NCBI GenBank assembly: GCA_030614305.1
Contig: JAUWKH010000032.1
Location: forward strand, 1 to 10,961
Reading direction: 5' to 3'
Length of the DNA stretch: 10,961 nt
DNA from: Bacteroidota bacterium
Lineage (GTDB): Bacteria; Bacteroidota; Bacteroidia; Bacteroidales; JADFUO01
Both the position numbers and the translations under genes were made by a program. The notes below the pieces were generated by a model. The model made no database searches and was not told the DNA's origin. It saw only the letters and a program-made list of their open reading frames with translations. Of this stretch, positions 1-6,760 are shown piece after piece (positions within the stretch are counted from its first letter, which is position 1; the number at the start of each line of letters is the position of its first letter).

Positions 1-1136
1 GGTGCATTATTCTGCCCGGAATTTTTATAAATCCATACACTTCTGTAATTTCTTGATGTAATAATGCTTGGGTCAAAAGGTGAAACTATCAAATCCTTTA
101 AACCATCATTATCAACATCAAAATAATTTGCCAAGGGCATAGAAAACTGCCTGATCGGTATCGAGTTTGACGGAAATGAAGTATCCTGACTTATCATAAA
201 GGCTTCATCGGGAGTTCCCCCATTGATAAGTTCAACTAAATTGGGATAATCTACATCACCAAGTATCAGGTCTTTATCATTATCACCATCCAGATCAATA
301 ACAAGGAAAGTTGAGCCGGTGTGCCTGTGCCCTTTATCCAAATCCCCTTTTATCTCTTTAATTTTATTATCAGCGGTTTTATTAAAATTACAATCTTTAA
401 AAAAACAAGTATCAAGATATATCACATTTGATTCATCATTCTCTGCAAATCTCCCCCAGCAATATTCGGTTTTAATAAAATCCAGAGAATCGGCTGTTCC
501 GTATTTTTCCATTGACATGTTTTTGTGCATTTCAACAAATGAGCCCAGCCCCCAGAAAGTAAGAATATCCAAATCACCGTCATTATCCAAATCTGTTATG
601 GCAGGATAATCTGCGTAAGTAACCAATATATTCACATAACCACCACCCTGAAATGATGTAAGATAAGGAGAAATTATCAATTCAAATTTTAAATCCGTAT
701 CCGAGATATTTTTATAAACCTTCATGCTTGCCCATCCTACCGAATAAGTGAAAATATCCTCTTTTCCATCATAATCATAATCAATCAGTATTGCCCAGTC
801 AAATAGCTCAGGAAATAAAAACTGATATTCAGGAGCATAAGAATAATCAATTTGATTTGGTGTGCCATTATTTATAAAAGTCATAATCCTGTTTCCGTTC
901 CTGTCAAAAACAAACAAATCCTTTATTCCATCCATGTTCAGATCAATTTCAGCAAACTGGCATGAGTTAAAACCTCCTGTCCATGGGAATAAATAATTAT
1001 CTTTATTTGGGCTTTTAACTTTTATAGGATTTTTCACATCTGAATTTAATTTGAAAAATAACTGGGCATGTGAACTTCTCAAGAAAGTCAGCAGGAAAAG
1101 AAAAAACAGAATTACAGATAAATGTTTTAGTCTCAT
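1..1136 (-). CDS. Secreted FG-GAP/VCBS-repeat protein, 3' end outside the window
   Basis: An uninterrupted minus-strand frame starts with ATG at 1136-1134 and is still open after 378 codons at the window edge, so the C-terminus is missing. Residues 1-25 look like a signal peptide: basic start, a hydrophobic run, then SSHAQ. At least five aspartate-rich DxDxDG-like calcium-loop motifs follow, near residues 64-73, 118-127, 181-190, 280-289 and 339-348, for example TDLDNDGDLD and DVDNDGLKD. These are the hallmark of FG-GAP/VCBS repeats, which fold as blades of an extracellular beta-propeller. Such Bacteroidota proteins often end in a type IX secretion sorting domain; that part is not in view, so the export route is inference. 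A TATCTTTG -7 box lies about 37 bp upstream. Family assignment is firm; the specific role is unknown. Confidence 0.88.
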   Translation of the reverse strand, partial: MRLKHLSVILFFLFLLTFLRSSHAQLFFKLNSDVKNPIKVKSPNKDNYLFPWTGGFNSCQFAEIDLNMDGIKDLFVFDRNGNRIMTFINNGTPNQIDYSYAPEYQFLFPELFDWAILIDYDYDGKEDIFTYSVGWASMKVYKNISDTDLKFELIISPYLTSFQGGGYVNILVTYADYPAITDLDNDGDLDILTFWGLGSFVEMHKNMSMEKYGTADSLDFIKTEYCWGRFAENDESNVIYLDTCFFKDCNFNKTADNKIKEIKGDLDKGHRHTGSTFLVIDLDGDNDKDLILGDVDYPNLVELINGGTPDEAFMISQDTSFPSNSIPIRQFSMPLANYFDVDNDGLKDLIVSPFDPSIITSRNYRSVWIYKNSGQNNA

Positions 1137-1172
1137 AGTAAATAGAAATAAAAGGTTTATTATATTTAATTA

Positions 1173-1180
1173 CAAAGATA
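1173..1180 (-). promoter_or_regulatory. Bacteroidota-type -7 box for the FG-GAP protein gene
   Basis: On the minus strand this reads TATCTTTG, an exact match to the TAnnTTTG -7 consensus. Transcription would begin near 1167, giving a leader of about 30 nt before the ATG at 1136. No clear TTTG -33 element is visible at the usual distance, which limits confidence. If functional, the secreted-protein gene can be expressed independently of the two minus-strand genes upstream. Confidence 0.45.
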
Positions 1181-1223
1181 CTTATTTTTTAAGGGAAATT
1201 GTAAGTATTACTTTTATTTAACA

Positions 1224-1298
1224 GATACCGGATACTTGATACCGGATGTCATAATCTTTTAACCAGAATCAAGTATCCAGAATCCAGTATCAAGTATC
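1224..1298. repeat. Heptamer-periodic inverted repeat abutting a stop codon
   Basis: The left arm GATACTTGATACCGGAT (1231-1247) and right arm ATCCAGTATCAAGTATC (1282-1298) are reverse complements at 16 of 17 positions, and the mismatch becomes a G-U pair in minus-strand RNA. The spacer is 34 nt. Both arms are built from degenerate 7-bp units of the type GATACTT/GATACYG, and GATACCGGAT occurs twice in the left arm (1224-1233 and 1238-1247). The right arm overlaps the TGA stop of the lipoprotein gene (1297-1299). In RNA it could form a long hairpin that ends or attenuates the upstream transcript, but no U-run follows, so it is not a canonical intrinsic terminator. Confidence 0.75.
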
Positions 1299-1728
1299 AT
1301 TTTTTATAAAGCACAGCATTTCTGTACATTAAGGCAGTAACATCGTCGGTACTTTCTTCAAGAGCATCATTATAATAAACGTCAATTAAAACATTATCTT
1401 CATTTTCAAGACTTTCAAGCATGGTAAACATACGAACTAATTCGCTGGGTACCATACTACAGCTATAAGCTAAATGTATTTTCCCTTCCTCATTACTTAT
1501 CTCGTTTCCCTGATAAAAATCGGATGAAGAATTATTATAGGTGGTATATTTAAAAATCCTGAAATATACCGGCTCATTCTCAACCGGATTATTTAAACTG
1601 TCTAATACAATTACTTCGTAATTTATCATTGCAGTAATCATTTTTATTTCTTCCTTATCTTTCCATGAACAGGATATTGAAAAAAGCAGCATTATTAAAA
1701 CAGAAGCCGGAATTATATATCTTTTCAT
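1297..1728 (-). CDS. Small lipoprotein with an Ig-/transthyretin-like body
   Basis: This is a 143-residue protein. Residues 1-20 form a lipoprotein signal peptide: basic MKRY, a hydrophobic core, and the lipobox FSIS followed by Cys20, the expected lipidated residue. Mature residues SWKDKEE are acidic and basic, compatible with envelope anchoring. Residues 33-85 carry a pattern (IVLDSLNNPVENEPVYFRI, then an EGK turn and beta strand) like carboxypeptidase-regulatory or Ig-like adhesion folds, in which a D/N-x-P-V turn and a later glycine turn are typical. That fold call rests on pattern only. Its ATG overlaps the TGA of the upstream membrane-protein gene (ATGA), so the two are almost certainly translationally coupled and may act together at the envelope. 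I do not recognise a named family. Confidence 0.75.
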   Translation of the reverse strand: MKRYIIPASVLIMLLFSISCSWKDKEEIKMITAMINYEVIVLDSLNNPVENEPVYFRIFKYTTYNNSSSDFYQGNEISNEEGKIHLAYSCSMVPSELVRMFTMLESLENEDNVLIDVYYNDALEESTDDVTALMYRNAVLYKK

Positions 1729-2999
1729 AATGGAACAACATTAAATGAAAAATCAATTGTTATAATAAAATGAAGTCCGTTTTCCAAACCTATTCTAAAA
1801 GCTGTTAGCAATAAAAGAAACAAAATAATATATCCAATATTCAATCTATATTTTCTTCGAATTTTTTTATATATTCTATATGGTTTTGCCACATCATTAA
1901 AAAATACCGGAATAACTATAAATGCAAGAGAAAAGAACATAAGAGTTTCGTAAGGATAATTAAAATTATTCGGAATTCTGATAATTAATAATATTAAACT
2001 TCCAAGTAACCATGGAAGAAAAGCCTGGTTAAGAAGAAAAGTATTTCTTACACCCACTTTTACACGTTCAAGTGAATTAGAGGTGCTTAAAAATTTTGAA
2101 GTTGATTGATAACCTATTATAATTAAAATAAAGAAAGCAATAAATATTAAAATAAATTTAAAAACTATTCCTAAATACAGCCATTCAACAACATATCCAA
2201 AACCATCTGTTGTGACAATTCCGAGAATTAATGCACCTGCAAAATGATTGAAAGCATGGAGCGATATCCACAAAATAAAAAGTTTTTGTAAGCTTTTAAA
2301 TCTTTTTAATTTAAAAAGATAATTAAAAAAGAACAGTCCGATTACTAAAGAAATAAATGGTCCGGAGAAAGTGATAAAAATAATATTTAAACGTGACCAC
2401 AGTGGCGATAAATCATCAAAATCCAGAGTAAAATAATATAAAATGGAATCTATATCAAAAAGAGACGCACTTAAAATTACTGTAAGCTGGTAAATGAAGT
2501 AAACTATAATATAAGAAACAATAAAAATTAAAGTTGAATTGAAAATATAATGATAGTTTCTTTTTAGTACGTTATTTTCAATAATTTCTAAAATAATTGC
2601 AAACAACTTATATTTTTCTTTGAGATTTTCAAGCCGTTCACTTGTATGAGGAACCCGGCTTTTCTTTTTTCTTTTTTTTGTTTCGGATTTTATTAACTTT
2701 ATATTTTCAAGTTCTTTTCTGTTTTCCCTTTCTAAACGTTCACGCCTGTGTTTTGCCCTTATTCTTTTTCTTGCCTTTTCTTTCCTCTTCTTTTCGATAC
2801 GTTCTTGTTTTCTTTGTGACCATTTACGCAAAAACAAGTCAAATGGATTTTTTGTTTTTTTATGCTTTTTTCTTCTTCTTTTTTTTATTTTTTTAATAGG
2901 TTCATTTGTTTCTTCTTTTTCGTATAAATCTTGTACAGTAAATTTTGATTTTGATTTTCTTCTATGATGCCGGTTAAAAATTTTATCAATTATATTCAT
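1725..2999 (-). CDS. Multi-pass membrane protein with a highly basic N-terminal extension
   Basis: This 424-residue protein has two parts. Residues 1-150 are hydrophilic and extremely basic: about 40 of the 77 residues from 39 to 115 are Lys or Arg, interspersed with Glu in an E/R/K pattern that could form a charged single helix or coiled coil. Residues 153-402 hold about seven predicted membrane segments, roughly at 153-175, 204-229, 238-262, 275-298, 326-341, 352-369 and 388-402. The segment SGPFISLVIG followed by WISLHAFNHFAG loosely resembles the membrane core of M50-type proteins, but there is no HExxH, so no protease activity is claimed. The positive-inside rule puts the basic arm in the cytoplasm. 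It shares a 4-bp ATGA overlap with the lipoprotein gene downstream. The family is not recognised. Confidence 0.72.
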   Translation of the reverse strand: MNIIDKIFNRHHRRKSKSKFTVQDLYEKEETNEPIKKIKKRRRKKHKKTKNPFDLFLRKWSQRKQERIEKKRKEKARKRIRAKHRRERLERENRKELENIKLIKSETKKRKKKSRVPHTSERLENLKEKYKLFAIILEIIENNVLKRNYHYIFNSTLIFIVSYIIVYFIYQLTVILSASLFDIDSILYYFTLDFDDLSPLWSRLNIIFITFSGPFISLVIGLFFFNYLFKLKRFKSLQKLFILWISLHAFNHFAGALILGIVTTDGFGYVVEWLYLGIVFKFILIFIAFFILIIIGYQSTSKFLSTSNSLERVKVGVRNTFLLNQAFLPWLLGSLILLIIRIPNNFNYPYETLMFFSLAFIVIPVFFNDVAKPYRIYKKIRRKYRLNIGYIILFLLLLTAFRIGLENGLHFIITIDFSFNVVPL

Positions 3000-3015
3000 T
3001 TTAGTAATTTTATTT

Positions 3016-3044
3016 TTTGGTAAAGTTAATAAAATTTATTTTTG
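3016..3044 (+). promoter_or_regulatory. Promoter of the M23 peptidase gene, TTTG-N17-TATTTTTG
   Basis: TTTG (3016-3019) and TATTTTTG (3037-3044) match the Bacteroidota -33 and -7 elements with a 17-nt spacer. Transcription should start near 3050, only about 9 nt before the ATG at 3059, so the mRNA would have a very short leader and no SD, which is common in this phylum. The alternative TTG start at 3017 lies inside the -33 element, a strong argument against using it. Confidence 0.6.
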
Positions 3045-3048
3045 CAAA
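3021..3048 (-). promoter_or_regulatory. Possible promoter of the membrane-protein/lipoprotein pair
   Basis: Read on the minus strand, TTTG (3048-3045) is followed after 16 nt by TAACTTTA (3028-3021), one base off the TAnnTTTG -7 consensus. Transcription would start around 3015, about 15 nt before the ATG at 2999. It interleaves with the rightward promoter of the peptidase gene, so the two could compete for polymerase. AT-richness makes chance matches likely, hence low confidence. Confidence 0.3.
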
Positions 3049-3058
3049 AAAAACCTTA

Positions 3059-4798
3059 ATGAATAATACAGGATTAATAAAAATAATTTTTTTTACAATA
3101 CTTTTTTTACTTAACAATTTTGCAGAAAGTCAAAATAAATATCCTCAATATTATTTCCGTTCACCGATTGATTTTCCTGTCAAATTATCAGGAACTTTTG
3201 GCGAATTAAGAACAGACCATTTTCATTCGGGAATTGATATTAAAACCAACGGAAAGCAGGGAAAATTTATTTATGCAATTGCCGATGGTTATATTTCAAG
3301 GATCAAAATTTCTGAGTCAGGATTTGGAAAAGCAATTTATATTACTCATCCAAACGGATATGTTTCGGTTTATGCACATCTGAAAAAGTATAACAAAAAA
3401 ATTGAAAAATTTGTCAGAGCAAAACAATATGAATGCGAGTTGTTTGCTATTCAGATTTTCCCTAAAAAAAATGAGTTCCCTGTTACAAAAGGAGAGATAA
3501 TAGCTTTGTCAGGAAATTCAGGAGGTTCAGATGGTCCTCATTTGCATTTTGAAATTAGAGAAACAAAAACCGAGATTCCAATAAATCCATTGTTATTTGG
3601 TATTGATGTGAAGGATTATGTTAAACCTAAGATCAGAACTCTGAAAGTTTATCCTTTTGATAGTAATAGCCGGATTGACAGTAGTAGCTCCCCTGTTGAA
3701 TATAAAGTTGTCGGTTGGGGGCAATTACACCGTTTGGAAAATTATGACACGCTTGATGTTTCCGGGAAGATTGCTTTTGGTATTCAAACTTATGATTTGT
3801 TTAATGATGTGAAAAATAAGAACGGAGTGTATTCAATTGAACTTTATGTGGATTCGGTTTTGTATTATTCGCACACCTCGGAAAAATTTTCATTTAATGA
3901 GTCGCTGTATATAAACAGCTTGATTGATTATAAGGAGTTTAAGCAGAATAAAAGACGGATTCAGAAGAATTATATTGACCCGAATAATAAATTAAGTATT
4001 TATGATAGTATTATAAATAAAGGCTGGATCATTTTTTCCGATACATTATATCATAATATTACTTATGTTGTTAAAGATGTTAAAAAAAATACTTCAAAGC
4101 TGCTTTTTACAATTAAAAGTTATTTATGTGAAAATATTGACACTGTAATACATGATTCAACTTATGTTTCGGGGAATAGATTTTTATATGGTACTGCAAA
4201 CAGTTTTGAAAATAAAAATATTAAAATTTACTTTCCTGAAAATAGTTTTTACGATTCTTTTAATTTTATTTATTCTGAATCCGAATCAATAGAAGAAGGT
4301 TTTTCAAAAGTTTATCATCTTCATAATGAATTTACTCCTGTACATAAAAGATTTAATCTATCTATAAAAACGGATTCTTTACCGGAATTCCTATGGGAAA
4401 AAGCTATAATTGTAAGACTGAATAAAAATGACGACCTAAGAACAAAAGGCGGAAAATGGAAGAACGGTTTTATAACAGCTAAAGTCAGGGAATTTGGAAG
4501 ATATACTGTTGTTGTTGACACAATTGCTCCTGAAATAAAACCATTAAATATTCATAATAAAAAGAAAATTTACAATTATAAAACTATTAAGATAAAGATT
4601 ATTGATGATCTTTCAGGAATTAAATTTTATCGCGGTACAATGAACCACAAATGGATTTTAATGGAGTATGATGCTAAAAATGACCTTCTCACATATTTTA
4701 TTGATGACAGAATGAAAAAAGGGAAAAATCATTTTATGCTGGAAGTAAAGGATGAAAGAGGTAATTTATCGGTTTATAAGGCGGTTTTGGATTATTAG
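3059..4798 (+). CDS. Secreted M23 (LytM-type) metallopeptidase with Ig-like C-terminal half
   Basis: The protein is predicted to be a zinc endopeptidase cutting peptidoglycan cross-bridges or peptides in the periplasm. From the ATG at 3059 it has 579 residues. Residues 1-25 are a signal peptide ending FAESQ. The M23 core spans about 35-185 and keeps all expected residues: zinc ligands His56 and Asp60 (HSGID) and His163 (HLHFEI), with His107 (VYAHL) and His161 as the catalytic histidines. An insert of about 30 residues (113-143) sits between the YAHL strand and the VTKGEIIALSGNSG strand. Residues 190-579 are beta-rich: a GWI...D...H-type segment in the middle and an Ig-like end with DTIAPEI, IIDDLSGI and VKDERGN. 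This long tail is usual in Bacteroidota M23 proteins and may bind partners. The preserved residues argue for an active enzyme rather than an inactive activator. Confidence 0.92.
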   Translation: MNNTGLIKIIFFTILFLLNNFAESQNKYPQYYFRSPIDFPVKLSGTFGELRTDHFHSGIDIKTNGKQGKFIYAIADGYISRIKISESGFGKAIYITHPNGYVSVYAHLKKYNKKIEKFVRAKQYECELFAIQIFPKKNEFPVTKGEIIALSGNSGGSDGPHLHFEIRETKTEIPINPLLFGIDVKDYVKPKIRTLKVYPFDSNSRIDSSSSPVEYKVVGWGQLHRLENYDTLDVSGKIAFGIQTYDLFNDVKNKNGVYSIELYVDSVLYYSHTSEKFSFNESLYINSLIDYKEFKQNKRRIQKNYIDPNNKLSIYDSIINKGWIIFSDTLYHNITYVVKDVKKNTSKLLFTIKSYLCENIDTVIHDSTYVSGNRFLYGTANSFENKNIKIYFPENSFYDSFNFIYSESESIEEGFSKVYHLHNEFTPVHKRFNLSIKTDSLPEFLWEKAIIVRLNKNDDLRTKGGKWKNGFITAKVREFGRYTVVVDTIAPEIKPLNIHNKKKIYNYKTIKIKIIDDLSGIKFYRGTMNHKWILMEYDAKNDLLTYFIDDRMKKGKNHFMLEVKDERGNLSVYKAVLDY

Positions 4799-4892
4799 GA
4801 CTAACTATTTTACTTCTTACCAAGCCAGAAACGTTTGTATTTACAATAACAAGAATTATTGCAAATGCTAAAAATTTGTACAAGTTTTTCAT
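4734..4892 (-). pseudogene. Signal-peptide gene start, probably a truncated secreted-protein gene
   Basis: A minus-strand ATG at 4892-4890 is preceded, 8 nt away, by a perfect AGGAGG (4906-4901), exceptional in this window. The 52-codon frame starts with a convincing signal peptide (MKNLYKFLAFAIILVIVNT then NVSG) and continues LVRSKIVS. From codon 32 on (4798 downward) it is simply the antisense of the last 65 bp of the peptidase gene and is proline-rich. Non-antisense coding character therefore stops exactly where the convergent gene begins. The simplest reading is that an older secreted-protein gene lost its body by deletion here. A real 52-residue secreted peptide cannot be excluded, since the frame does end in a stop (4736-4734). 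Confidence 0.4.
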
Positions 4893-4900
4893 AATATTAA

Positions 4901-4906
4901 CCTCCT
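4901..4906 (-). promoter_or_regulatory. Perfect Shine-Dalgarno AGGAGG
   Basis: AGGAGG on the minus strand sits 8 nt before the ATG of the truncated secreted-protein frame. No other start in the window shows a comparable SD, so this supports that ATG as a genuine translation start, at least ancestrally. Confidence 0.6.
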
Positions 4907-4979
4907 TAGATTTTAAATAATTAATTATTCTGTAAATTTTAAAAAAATTAATTTTATTCAGATAAAGATAAAATTAAAA

Positions 4980-5028
4980 ATTTCCAATTTCCAATTTCTA
5001 ATTTCCAATTTCCAATTTCCAATTTCCA
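4980..5028. repeat. Seven tandem copies of the heptamer ATTTCCA
   Basis: Seven consecutive 7-bp units fill 4980-5028. Six are exactly ATTTCCA; the third (4994-5000) is ATTTCTA. On the minus strand the unit reads TGGAAAT. The array begins one base after the TAA stop (5032-5030) of the hydrolase gene, so copy-number change would not alter a protein. In the minus direction the unit junctions supply TTG triplets every 7 nt. One of them (4994-4992) lies 21 nt before TATCTTTA (4970-4963), so a copy-number-sensitive promoter towards the truncated frame is conceivable but unproven. Confidence 0.9.
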
Positions 5029-5029
5029 T

Positions 5030-6385
5030 TTATAACCTAAACCACCCTTCTTTAAAATGTTTTTTTCTTGATTTGCATTTATCGGAAATTAATGAAAATT
5101 CAAGAACATTATTTTTTAAATTTATACGGTAAGTTCCTTCAATTCCATCACATACATCTGAATAGGGTTTGTAAAGGAAAATAATTTTATTTCCTTCAAT
5201 TTTATAAGTGCCTTTGGTGCTTGCTGTAGATTCGACTGAAGGGAAGTCAATAGTAAATGTTCCGTTGGAGTTTATTGTCAGCATGGCACCGTCCATATTA
5301 CTTACCCATGTTGTTTCAAGCAAAGATTTGTTTTTAATGACAGTTGCAGGTTTTGAATGTTTTTTCAGAAAAAAGACAATCTTGGAATAAATTGTTTGCC
5401 ATTCATCTCCAAACCAAAATAAATTTCCTAAGCCGTCAAATGAATAAAATTCGGCTTTGGGGACGGTTTTAGCAACGAATTCACCATTATCAAATTCCAC
5501 ATTCCTGTCAACCTTACTTTGTGTGACAAGCGTGGGAACTTTTATTTTTTCAAGTGGGTATCTCGGGATTTTTGCTGCATATTCCATTTCACTGTTTAAT
5601 CCGGTTTTTCGTTTGCTCATTGGAGAAATCATATTAATTAATGCTTTTAATTTTTCAACCTCTTTGGGATCTTTCATGATTTCTTCGGCAAGCTGCTTTG
5701 TTTTATCCTTATCGTAAAAAGTTTCAATCTGAAGATATTCATCAAACACTGATACAGGCGCATATTTTACTGCCAGGTATTGTATCCATCCCGACAGATC
5801 ACTACCAAATTTTGATAAGAACAATTTTCCCAAAAAGGAGTCTTTGGCCTTCTGACTTGGGAGATATTTTTTACTTACAGCTTCCTGCATTATCAATCCT
5901 TTGCAGCGGTCGGGATGTCGGAGTGCAAACTGCAATGCAGTGGGACCGCCAAGAGATATTCCAAGCATAAATGCTTTTTCTTTTATTTTAAGGGCATCCA
6001 ACAAAGCAGCCATCATATCTGCCTGCTCTTCAAAAGCAGGTCCTACGTCCAATGGTGTGCGAAGGTATCCCGGACGAGACGGACAAACCAATGTAAATCC
6101 TTCATCCACTAAATCTTTATAAATGTAAATATTATCATAGCCTGTTGCCCCTCCATGTGAAATCAATATCACAGGTCCTTTGCCCATTTTGGCATACTCA
6201 ACCGGACCAACTGAAGTTTGAATAACTTGACTCCCGTGTTCCAGGCTGCTGATTAAGTTGCTTTTCCATGAATAGAAACTGAAAAGACCGGCAATGATCA
6301 ATAGTAAGATTATTGATAAAAGGATTAACAATATTTTTTTTATTATGCCTGTTTTTTTCTTTTTTTGGTTTCTTTTTTTATTCAC
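5030..6385 (-). CDS. Membrane-anchored alpha/beta-hydrolase with fused C-terminal beta domain, triad His replaced
   Basis: A 451-residue protein starts with GTG at 6385-6383; an in-frame TAG lies seven codons upstream with no ATG between, so this is the first usable start. After a basic N-terminus, residues 14-38 form one membrane helix, leaving the rest outside the cytoplasm. Residues 54-343 are an alpha/beta-hydrolase: oxyanion-hole HGG (77-79), nucleophile elbow GISLGG with Ser144, a helical cap around 165-275, and a probable acid Asp293 (SKVDRN). The usual Gly-His block reads GLGNLFW, with Asn321 where the catalytic His is expected. Residues 355-451 form a separate lipocalin-like domain (TTW, NGTFTIDF, KGTYKI, then Cys412 and Cys437, a likely disulfide). 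It may be an altered hydrolase or a binding protein. Substrate is unknown. Confidence 0.85.
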   Translation of the reverse strand: MNKKRNQKKKKTGIIKKILLILLSIILLLIIAGLFSFYSWKSNLISSLEHGSQVIQTSVGPVEYAKMGKGPVILISHGGATGYDNIYIYKDLVDEGFTLVCPSRPGYLRTPLDVGPAFEEQADMMAALLDALKIKEKAFMLGISLGGPTALQFALRHPDRCKGLIMQEAVSKKYLPSQKAKDSFLGKLFLSKFGSDLSGWIQYLAVKYAPVSVFDEYLQIETFYDKDKTKQLAEEIMKDPKEVEKLKALINMISPMSKRKTGLNSEMEYAAKIPRYPLEKIKVPTLVTQSKVDRNVEFDNGEFVAKTVPKAEFYSFDGLGNLFWFGDEWQTIYSKIVFFLKKHSKPATVIKNKSLLETTWVSNMDGAMLTINSNGTFTIDFPSVESTASTKGTYKIEGNKIIFLYKPYSDVCDGIEGTYRINLKNNVLEFSLISDKCKSRKKHFKEGWFRL

Positions 6386-6760
6386 AGTTGATGGATTTTT
6401 AATCTAACCTGACCTATTCATAAGCTTTTGTTATATCAATGCTGTCAGGTCTTTTCCCGAAGGGATGCGCATATACAAGAACCATGACAGGTTTTTGAAA
6501 CCTGTCAGCGCTTGCAGAACCTGTCAGCGTTTAATAATAACCCGTGAATTATTCAGGTTAAATAATAAATAATTATATATTTCCGACTGCTAAATTAATA
6601 TTTTCACAGCAAAATAAGAATTAAATTTTGAGTTCTGAATTCTTAATTATAAATTTGTAAGTTGAATTACTAATGGAATATAAGGCTGGAAAAAATATTA
6701 TACTAATTCTTAACAGAGCCTGTACCGAATTTTCGGTATTTATGAAGTAAAGCTGTTTAT
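6386..6760. other. Non-coding, palindrome-rich stretch
   Basis: No coding frame with a plausible start is visible on either strand. The stretch holds the CTGTCAGG family repeats (described separately). It also has a palindrome around AACC-CG-TGAAT-T-ATTCA-GGTT (6539-6559), an inverted pair TAAGAATT/AATTCTTA (6615-6622 and 6638-6645), and a short hairpin TACCGAA-TT-TTCGGTA (6723-6738). No consensus -7 box is evident for the leftward hydrolase gene. The region looks like accumulated small repeats rather than a degraded gene. Confidence 0.5.
6441..6531. repeat. CTGTCAGG-family palindromic repeats
   Basis: A perfect 10-bp inverted repeat TGACAGGTTT (6485-6494) and AAACCTGTCA (6498-6507) is separated by TTG. 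A further half-site AACCTGTCAGCG follows at 6518-6529, a direct repeat of 6499-6510, and another copy CTGTCAGG lies at 6442-6449. The hairpin lacks a following U-run, so it is more likely a dispersed palindromic element than a terminator. Confidence 0.7.

Noticed and set aside
319-609. Plus-strand open frame of 96 codons
   Set aside because: It lies wholly antisense to the FG-GAP/VCBS protein, whose frame is continuous and motif-rich; this frame has no recognisable domain.
2642-2896. Phenylalanine-rich plus-strand frame
   Set aside because: It is the complement of the Lys/Arg-rich arm of the membrane protein; AAA codons read backwards as TTT give the Phe runs.
1725-2999. M50-family site-2 protease
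   Set aside because: Only a vague resemblance in a membrane stretch; HExxH and the later NPDG-like motif are both absent.
3017-3058. TTG start adding 14 residues to the M23 peptidase
   Set aside because: The TTG is part of the probable -33 element, and the extension would place a charged stretch before an otherwise normal signal peptide.
4980-5028. CRISPR array
   Set aside because: The units are contiguous heptamers with no spacers.
6485-6507. Intrinsic terminator for the hydrolase or upstream transcript
   Set aside because: The hairpin is perfect but has no U-run on either side and lies upstream, not downstream, of the hydrolase gene.
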